This document shows, one piece after another, positions 56,007-64,000 of a stretch of 64,000 nt of DNA. The notes below the pieces were generated by a model. That model made no database searches. It saw only the letters and a list, made by a program, of their open reading frames with translations, and was not told the origin of the DNA. The DNA comes from Monarcha castaneiventris obscurior (Eukaryota; Chordata; Aves; Passeriformes; Monarchidae): assembly GCA_026261815.1 (NCBI GenBank), contig JAMPIT010000379.1, positions 22,895,001 to 22,959,000 of the forward strand. The letters are read 5' to 3'. A program made the position numbers and the translations under genes. Position 1 is the first letter of the stretch; every line of letters begins with the position of its first letter.

Positions 56007-59000
56007 GTAAGTAGTGATTGCTAGAAGTTAAGAACTGTAATTATATGTGGCCAAATTTCTATTTCTTTGCATTCTCTGAAAATAATTATTACCTATCTAA
56101 AACATGTTCTTAGAAACTAATAATCTTTTATTCAGATGTATTGTGTTTGGGGCTGGGATTACTAGAGGGGAGAGGAGAATTACAACAATTTGGCAGGGAG
56201 AAATTGTGACTGCTGATTAAAGATACATGCATGTCTGTGGTTCACTGGGCTAACTGGCTGATGGGATACTGTCACATACACAGATTCATTTATGAAAATG
56301 AAGGCAAGAAGCTCTTTGAGCATGTGTGGTTGCATGGTAGTGTCCTTACTATATAGAATGATTTCTAAATTTTTTTCATTTTGAGCATTACAAAACCCTT
56401 CTTCTTCCTTTCAAAACTGAAGTATAGATTATAGGCAGGTGAAGGAAACAGAAGCAAAGACCAACAAGACTTCTAGATAAGAAATAGCCCACTTTGATCC
56501 ATGCTTGAGAGCACTCTAGGTCGCCATGCCACATTTGTTCTGCTCTCTACTCCAGGAGCTGGGCTTCATACCTGGTACCAATGCATACCCTTACCTTTCC
56601 TCTTCTTTCTCTGTTTTGAATCGTGGGATTGCAAGAGGGAGAAATTGCCTGTGATGCCATGTGTGTGTGCTAGAGTGAGAGCAGATTGGCTCACAGCTCA
56701 GCCCCTGGCTGGACCTGCTGCCAGCCAAGGGGCAAAACTGGCTGCAGAGAATATGGCAAAGGGAGGAAAGGAAAACAGGTTGATCCCACCCACTCTCTGC
56801 AACCAACTACTTTGTTATTTTTGTGAGATTCTGTCAAAACTGGGACTTGAGAGGACTCTCTAAGTAAGTGCTATGCAATCTTCAGACTCAGGGCCAAAGT
56901 GTGAATGACACAACTTCGAAGCCATTGGCACAGAGTAATAGCATGATGGCCTGGCTCAATGCAGTATCTTGTCCACAGCATCCAAACTACTTCTGTGCAG
57001 AAGTTGTCCTTATTCTGTACCTAAACGAGAGCTTAACTCAGCATGAAGAAGTTTTTGATGTACAGGATATAAAGAAATACTATCCATTTGCATGTGAACA
57101 ACTCTGTTGGGTTTGATGAAATTTAAATACTATTTAAAAGGAGAAGGAGTTAGCCCTAAAATTCAAAAACTGATGTGTTTTGTCTTACCTACTGTCAGGA
57201 AAACTGTATTCTTCAGAAAACCATTATGTAAATTTTAAAACAGGTATTTCATCTTAATAAATCTGTGTGGTCCTGAAGTGGTGAAATTTGATTCAGTTTT
57301 ACTCCTTCAAAGAGCAGTGGTATCTGGAAAGATGGATTTGAAATATGACTTAAGTGATGTTAAACATCCAGTGTTTCTTTCATGCATATTCTTTTTCTCT
57401 GCAGGTTTCTTAACGTTTATTAATTGTGTTAGTGTGAAATGGGGCACCTGTGTACAAGATGTTTTCACATATGCAAAAGTTATGGCTCTTATCTTGGTGA
57501 TATCTGTTGGACTTTACAAAATTGGTAAAGGTAAGAATAATTTTCATTTACATAAATTCTGTTAAATGAACCATGTATAAGTTTCAAAATCCATGCAGGG
57601 AGATCCTTAAGACTTACATTTGAAGTGCTGTTTATTCTGGGAAAAAAAAAGTCTGCCTTAGGAAGATCAGATGTATTTTATAGCTTGTTAAGCAGTCGGG
57701 GGTTAATTATTCAGGCCAAGTCCTGTGCTGCCTGGTCTGAATAGCACATAGCAGCTGAATTAATATCACTTTCCTGCTGACCAGTTTAAAGTCAGCCTCA
57801 GTGTCTGTCTCATGCATTACTACCTGTCCTATAACAGGACAGTGAAACAGAAATTGTGTTGCTCCTGACAGTTCCCACCACCACTATTCTCTCCCCACCT
57901 CACCCCACCAGCACCACCCCTAGCCACAGCACCCTGCCCAGGGAGAGAACCAGAGAGGGTAAATCCTAGGTGGGATTTGGGGGAGGGCATGTTTGTTGCT
58001 AGAAACAAAGGAGAAGACTGTAACAGTGCGGTTCCGTGAATCACTGTGGTGTGGTGTTACTGTAAGGCATCACAGGGCAGATGAGCCACCTCCTATCAGC
58101 AATAACTGGGCTGAACTGAACACACTGAAAAGCTGGAGAGTAGTTTGTTCTGATTCTCTGATCTTTGCATATGGCAATAGATTTGATTTTATTAATTTGG
58201 GCCTCTGGCACAGTGAAGTCTCTTCCAGTTCTAATTCTGCTGCTTAGATTGCTGAGGTTTTTACATTTTTATTTCCTTTGAAATTCTTAAACTGAATAGC
58301 CATTTTATCTTTAGTCAGTTGAAATAAAATGTTTTCCCCTCTTCAGTTCAGGAATTATCTTTTTTTCCTGCTAAATTAGCTCATAAAACCTAACGAGCAT
58401 GCTGCTTTTCCATGTTTGCTGGCCTCCTCCTTTCCTTGGCTGCAGATGCATCAGCTGTTACACTGTACAGCTACACCAGACTTTAAGAGAGCTTTTTTGT
58501 TTAGCCATTATCTGTGCATGTCAGGTGTCACCAGTCGGTTGAAGTCTAAAGAAACCTGGACAACCAAACCCAGTCCTAAGGGCAGGGATGGGAAGATTCA
58601 GAGAAGAAGCATTGCTTAAGGCCACAGTTGCATGAAGTAGTAGTTCCCCTGATAAAACTGCTGCAGTTTTGCAAAGGTGTGATTCTGTGATGTCAGCTCT
58701 GTAGCAGCTTTGCCCCTGCTTTCAAATTGCCTCCTTCAAAACTCCCATCTCGCTCACTGGTGTGCTGCTGGGCCCAGGGGCTGCTCCCTCTGGTCCCACA
58801 CACAGCCCACTTTGTTTCCTCTGCATTGCTCTGCGGGGTCAGGGAGGGTTAAAGCACAGAGGAAACATCATGGTGAGGAACACGAATTGCTGAGAGCTTT
58901 TACTGGTAGTAAATGTCTCATCTCTGCTTTGTTTAAGCAGAACTCAGCACTTAAATATAGGAAGGACTGGGAGGGGTAATGATGTAGGCTTCTGGAGGAA

Positions 59001-62000
59001 GCTGTGACCAGGTCAATGACTCTTTTAAGCTCAGCAGCTGTTTTAATGAAAAGAACAGTTATGATGTTTTAGCCCTGCCATATTCTTTCTGATGTGCTTG
59101 GATACACTTCTTGTGTTAAAAGACTAAATATATCTGATTTTGAATATGAGCTGTGTTTAGCAAAAAACAACCAAAAAGCTTTTCTTGATCATTTTGGATT
59201 TTTCTTTCTTTTACCTTCCAGCTGTTTTCTTCTCCAAAGTATGTGTTCATCTCGTATCTTCTCTTCTTTGCTTCAGTCTCCTGCTCTTCAGTGACTGAAT
59301 TGCCTTTGTAGTATCTATAAACTCCTTAGTCGAATCACTGCTTTCATTTTACAACAAAGACATTGCTTTCTTTCCTAATTGAGGTTTCAGCATGCTTCTG
59401 TCTTCCCTTAATACTTAATCCACTTCCATTTGTATTAGATAGTAGACTTTTCTTCTGCAAACTCAGTAAGGCCTTTCTTCCCCTTTCCAGGATGGCAGTG
59501 GAGGCTTTTGCAGTTTCATTAACATTTCTCCTATTTTGCAGCATTCTGCAGGTTGTCATGGCAACCGATGGTGCTAAACTACAGCAGAATTTTGAAAGGA
59601 AAGATTTTTAAGTCTCATCTCTTAGTTTTGGGGAACACCCTTGTGGATCAGACCATCCCACTGAAAACCATGCCTACAGGAGGTCCCCCTCTAGTGGCCA
59701 CTGATTCATCTGGAAAATAAAAGCACAGATGTTAGGAAGAAATATGAGACAGATTAGGAACTGAAATGGGGTTTGCCAAGTACCTCATCCTGGCTGGCAG
59801 AGCATTGCATGCTCTTGGTATGGCTCCCTCCTTCAGTTGGATCGGGAGTAATGCCAGAAGAGGACTCTGTGAATTCTGGTAGAATTACATAAATCATATC
59901 CAAATAACAAACACGGGAAAATGTGTTCTGTTTTCTCCCTGTGCAAGTGTAGCTGTCTGAACATCTGACTGAAAGTCTCCTGTTTGTTAAGTAAAAATGT
60001 AAGCTGTGCACTTTTAGATACAGTAATGAAACTGGATGCAATGGGGGGGGTTATTTCCTTTTGGTTGGCTGACACTTCAGGTGTAGTGCCCTTCTAAGTT
60101 GTAATCCTTGAAATGTAACAGGCAATTGGCACCTGCCATTTGTACAGGGGAAACGGAAAACCTGAGAGCTCCGTTCGAGGGCTCGGCTACAAACCCAGGG
60201 ATGATCGCCCTGGCGCTCTACTCTGCCCTCTTCTCCTACTCGGGATGGGACACGCTCAACTATGTCACCGAGGAAATGCAGAATCCTGAGAGGTAAACGT
60301 GAATCACTTTCCTTTAAATCACTGACAGGTGATGGCAGGACAAGCCACTCTGTATTTGTTTCTGATTGGAAATTAGTCAAATTATTTTCTCTGCAAAAGC
60401 CTTACTCCTTTCAAACGAGGAAGTAAGTAGGAGAACTCTTTCTGATTATTGTGCCCATTCATCAGTTTTATCACACTAATGAGTCGTTTACCTATATATA
60501 TGTATTTTACATCTTACACTTCAGACTACAATTTTTAAAGAAGGAGAACAAATCCCTGCTGAAAGCAAGGAAAAGCAAATGTCCATCTAGCCCTCTAAAA
60601 CTCCCTATTTCTTTTCAGTTAGACAGAATTATTTTTCCAAGACATCTTTTGCCACCGGTAGAGTAAGACTGCATCAGATTTATGGCGTTTGTGACATGTT
60701 CTTCATCAGTACTTTTCATGGGCAAATATCATCTCCTCCCTTCTGTAGGGATGTCAGCCCTGTGGGAGTTGTGTGCATCAGCCACTCAAGCTGATATAGT
60801 CCACCTTGTCTTGGGACATGCATAGGTCATGAGTCAGAAAAAGAAAATACCTAAGTGTGCACTTAAATCTCATTGTTTGAGTGTTCACTTAAATTGCTTC
60901 ATATTATATAATTCAGTATATTAAATTTACCTGTATGAATGTTTTAAGTTGGTTTTTTTTAAACTTGTGACAGACACACAAGCAACAAACTAACCTTTTC
61001 ATGGGATTATTTCACATATGGCTGCATGTTATTTTGTAACCCCATGCTTCAAAATGATGGATTACAAGACATAATGGAGGTATCCATTCACCAATGATTG
61101 AACCAGGGACCAACCTTCTATTTAAGTATTTCTCATTTAAATAACATGAAATAATTTTTCCGTTCTCCTTTTGCAGGAATCTACCTCTTTCTATTGCAAT
61201 TTCGATGCCTATTGTAGCTATTATTTACTTGTTGACTAATATAGCATACTATGTAGTGTTGGACATGTCAGCTCTCCTCACAAGTGATGCAGTGGCTGTG
61301 GTAAGTTGTGGAACATAACCCAAACAGAAGACACTACAGGAAAATTTTAGGTAGCATACTTGGCAAACAGCTGAGATACTGTCATACTGAACGCTGCTTA
61401 AAACATTTTTTTTCATGTAACAGTACCAGTATATTAGAAGGTGCATATCAAGAATGTATCCAATAAATCTGCTCTTGAAAAATCCTCTTACATACTCTGT
61501 AAATTGTGCTCTTAACACTACCTCATAGGAAAGATGTTTTTGCCAGGATCAAAGATCTGTAGAAAGTCTGGGTGTTTGGAGAACCAGGTCTTTTTGTTAT
61601 CATTCTAATGTACAGTGTGTAACGTTTAATGTTGCAGGACCACAGCAATATTTTCAATGCAGAAGTGTGCACTGAAATGTTTTTTAAAACCTTATCAATA
61701 TTTTATACAGAAGTCAAATGATAATTCATGGATTACTACAGTGGGGATTTGTCAGAATACTTTAAAGCCAATACATAATCTTTTCTGTCATTGACTTGAT
61801 TTAGGTTTAGATTTTTTTTAATCTTTTTTAATATATCTGCAATTTTTATTTTGATATGGATAAGCTTCTCCAAATTCCAATTTCCCAAGTCATTATTGGG
61901 TGTCATAAAAAAGCATGGGGTTTTTTACATTTGGGCTGATGTGTTTTCATGAGAATTTCTCAGGATTATCCATATGCTTAACATAGTGGGCCTCACCATT

Positions 62001-63718
62001 ATTTTTTTTCTGTTACAGACATTTGGAGTTGAAACCCTTAGTCATGCCAAGTGGATAATTCCTATAGCAGTGGCCATGTCTTGCTATAGTGGCTTAAACT
62101 CATCAATTATTGCAGCATCTCGGTATGAAATAAAACACTTATTTAAAATAATTGGAAAGGAGTCATGTCTTGTTAATCCACATTCTTTACTGCTGTTTGG
62201 TAAAAGGGACACAATTTTTGCCATGTCAAGTTTTTTGTTTATGATGGAGAGATTGTTACAATCAGACATCTTCTCATGACCAGCACTGTTTGATAAACTA
62301 AAGCCACTTGAGAAGAGAGCAGCACTTACAACAGAGTAATAAAAGAATTATTTCTTTGCTTTGTCAGGAAGCAAATAGCTATTCCTTGGCTGTATGGTTG
62401 AGTTTCCTTTGTCTTTTTTAGGCTATTCTATGTTGGAGCCAGGGAAGGACACCTCCCTGTCAGTCTGAGCCTGATTCACAGAAAGTGCTTCACACCAGTC
62501 CCTGCTCTCCTGTTCAATGTAAGTGACATCCCAGCCTCGTGCCTGGCTGGGGCAGTCGGGGTCTGGACTTTGGGTAAAACATCTCTGCTCTGCCCTGGGC
62601 TTCTCATGGGCTTCTCCTGCCCTGGGGACATCTTCTGCAAATGCCCACAAAACTTCTAAAACTTCTAAAACTCATTGAGGGGGTGGGAATGGTGTTATTT
62701 TGTCTGATAGGGTTTTTTTCCCCCAGTGGAAAGAGAATGGCTTGATTCATGTTCATACACTCTCCAAACAATATTGGTGAGAAGTACAATAGCATTGCTG
62801 AGAAAACAGAATGGCTAAATACATAATGGTATAGACAGGAGCTGTTTAAGTCTTTAATGTGAGCTTTTGGAGTGTCACTGGAGGAGAATATGTCAGGAAC
62901 ATCTCTCTGACCCTGCTATGAGCTGATGTTCTACAACTCTAGTTTTGATAGAAGTGAAAAAGCTCTTTAAATTTCTACCATTGGATGCCTATAGCCTGTT
63001 GACTTTTTTCTGTTGTCACTATACAAATGAGATCTTGTGACACAAAATTGTGGAACCATAAGTTATAGAATTAGTGGAAATCATGCTCATAAATAATCCA
63101 TGTATTTGAGTGTGCATTTTATTTGGTGTCTGCCATTGCCCTGTGTTACATATCATTTATGAATAGATTATCATACTGATCCTGTTTGACATCAAATAAT
63201 TTACTAAAAATTGTAATCTCATTATGAAGACTCTTCTCACAGGGATTCTGTTTGCAGTAGTAAGATGATCTATACTCTCTTAATATACCACCATTCACAT
63301 TTTTCATATGGAAAGTGGAAGTTTTTTCTGCTCATCTGTTAAAATAGACATTGAATTCCTGGTGGCTTAGGTCTTTCTGTGCAGGAAGTATAGCACACCT
63401 GCAGGGCACAAAATTTACTCTAATGGTCTCAATTTATGAGTGGACTGTGTCCTTCTTTCAAGGACCTGATATCCTAAGCCCATACAAATAAGTTGGAAAC
63501 AGGGCAGTTTATAATTTTACTCTGTCTTTATTTTCACATTAAAAAGTCTTTGTTTTTATTTTCTCTAGGGCTTAATGACTTTGCTTTATCTCCTTGTGGA
63601 AGATGTTTTCCTCCTTATTAATTACTACTGCTTCAACTACTGGCTCTTTGTGGGTCTGTCTATTGCAGGACTAATATATTTGAGATATACTCAGCCACAC
63701 AGACCACGGCCTGTTAAA
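55505..63718 (+). CDS. SLC7 light-chain amino-acid transporter, y+LAT type (SLC7A6/SLC7A7-like), 3' end outside window
   Basis: This is a 12-TM APC-fold exchanger light subunit, expected in the plasma membrane as a disulfide-linked heterodimer with SLC3A2 (4F2hc). The y+LAT members exchange cationic for neutral amino acids plus sodium. Joining 55505-56006, 57405-57530, 60148-60292, 61177-61300, 62019-62122, 62422-62518 and 63569-63718 gives 416 residues with consistent phases. Visible are [20 protein letters not shown] leading into the TM1 substrate motif GSG (53-55), Cys152 in the TM3-TM4 loop (the usual partner of 4F2hc), the TM6 motif [17 protein letters not shown] and the TM10 region ending RPRPVK. 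The donor GTAAGT at 63719 and the family's usual length near 510 show that one or two C-terminal exons lie beyond the window. The closest match from memory is SLC7A7/SLC7A6, but the [12 protein letters not shown] segment differs (TFADQIFG in the family), so it may be a separate paralogue. Confidence 0.9.
56007..57404 (+). other. SLC7-like gene intron 1
   Basis: GT-AG intron of about 1.4 kb. Open frames inside it (56501-56863 and 56868-57116) have no splice context or domain. Confidence 0.7.
57405..57530 (+). CDS. SLC7 y+LAT-like coding exon 2 (TM5 region)
   Basis: Encodes [20 protein letters not shown] and [20 protein letters not shown], matching LLTFINCAYVKWGT...FTYAKV of y+LAT proteins. 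The acceptor is TCTGCAG and the donor AAAG|GTAAGA. Confidence 0.94.
57531..60147 (+). other. SLC7-like gene intron 2
   Basis: About 2.6 kb with GT-AG ends. No further exon is needed for phase or protein continuity, and no mobile element was recognised. Confidence 0.7.
60148..60292 (+). CDS. SLC7 y+LAT-like coding exon 3 (TM6)
   Basis: Encodes [20 protein letters not shown] and [20 protein letters not shown], then QNPER. The FSYSGWD motif forms the unwound part of TM6 near the substrate. The exon is clearly more GC-rich than its neighbours. The acceptor is GTACAG and the donor GAGAG|GTAAAC. Confidence 0.94.
61177..61300 (+). CDS. SLC7 y+LAT-like coding exon 4 (TM7)
   Basis: Encodes [20 protein letters not shown] and [20 protein letters not shown], close to the TM7 region of y+LAT1 and y+LAT2. 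The donor is GTG|GTAAGT, phase 0. Confidence 0.94.
62019..62122 (+). CDS. SLC7 y+LAT-like coding exon 5 (TM8)
   Basis: Encodes [20 protein letters not shown] and [14 protein letters not shown]. The first twelve residues depart from the y+LAT consensus (TFADQ.FG..NW), while the TM8 part is conserved. The donor is CG|GTATGA. Confidence 0.92.
62422..62518 (+). CDS. SLC7 y+LAT-like coding exon 6
   Basis: Encodes [20 protein letters not shown] and [12 protein letters not shown], the highly conserved cytosolic loop between TM8 and TM9 (LFFVGSREGHLP in the family). The acceptor is TTTTTAG and the donor AAT|GTAAGT. Confidence 0.95.
63569..63718 (+). CDS. SLC7 y+LAT-like coding exon 7 (TM9-TM10)
   Basis: Encodes [20 protein letters not shown], then [20 protein letters not shown] and [10 protein letters not shown]. 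The family exon also ends after RPRPLK. Reading on through the donor would give a short Lys-rich tail to a TAA at 63760, a possible intron-retention end but more likely an artefact. Confidence 0.94.
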
Positions 63719-64000
63719 GTAAGTAAAAAAGACAGGAAGAAAGCTCTAAAAGCCAGCTAATGTATGTGTTTATATGATCTTTAATATCACAACCATAACA
63801 GTACCAGTTATGTTATAGATTATTTATTAGCCATAGAAATTCTCTCAAAAGACAAGATGGAGGAGCAAAACCCATCAGAGTCCACAAGAACATCTGTTCT
63901 GGTAGTTTTGCTGTGAGGTTGAAATGATATATCCCATTTATTCTTCTTTCATTCAGACTTATAATAATTTTTGTTTCCACACAAGTAAGGAATAAATAAA
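63719..64000 (+). other. Start of SLC7-like gene intron 7, window edge
   Basis: Begins GTAAGT. The remaining TM11-TM12 and C-terminal coding sequence is expected to the right of the window. Confidence 0.75.

Noticed and set aside
63719..63760. Reading through to TAA as the natural C terminus of the transporter
   Set aside because: A consensus donor GTAAGT sits exactly where the family has an exon end, and the protein would lack TM11 and TM12.

Overview
This window is vertebrate nuclear DNA, almost certainly from a bird. It has long AT-rich introns with GT-AG boundaries, many fragments of the avian CR1 LINE (the 3' end reads ...ATTCTATGATTCTATG), and LTRs of avian ERVL type. Two real protein-coding genes are visible, both on the + strand. 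A decayed gene on the - strand can be found by reading the reverse strand against a known family.

Region 1 (1 to about 22.4 kb) has no intact gene. From about 11.09 kb leftwards to 6.86 kb, on the - strand, lie at least seven remnant exons of an ATAD2-family gene (AAA ATPase plus bromodomain chromatin reader). They keep the exon order, several splice sites and short stretches of recognisable protein, but carry in-frame stops and frameshifts. The introns are still there, so this is an unprocessed pseudogene and not a retrocopy. Around it are an isolated GC-rich island (3.6-4.03 kb), an ERVL-type LTR that seems to be interrupted near its 3' end by a second LTR (13.6-14.7 kb), an inverted CR1 copy (18.15-18.70 kb) and a CR1 tail that ends at the edge of the next gene's CpG island.

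Region 2 (22.85-about 45.3 kb) is RIPK2, the kinase that signals from NOD1 and NOD2. I could join eleven coding exons (23443 to 43740) with consistent phases into 552 residues: an N-terminal kinase domain with Lys, Glu, HHD and DFG motifs, a poorly conserved linker and a C-terminal CARD. The first exon lies in a strong CpG island that holds a perfect 44-bp minisatellite (about 4.3 copies) just upstream of the start codon.

Region 3 (about 45.8-55.5 kb) is intergenic. It includes a solo LTR with a clear 5-bp target-site duplication.

Region 4 (55.5-64 kb, running off the right edge) is a light-chain amino-acid transporter of the SLC7 y+LAT subgroup (SLC7A6/SLC7A7-like). Seven coding exons give 416 residues; the last exon or exons lie outside the window. 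In mammals, as I recall, RIPK2 is followed by OSGIN2, so the transporter next to RIPK2 is a difference worth checking. The two genes have no evident functional link.
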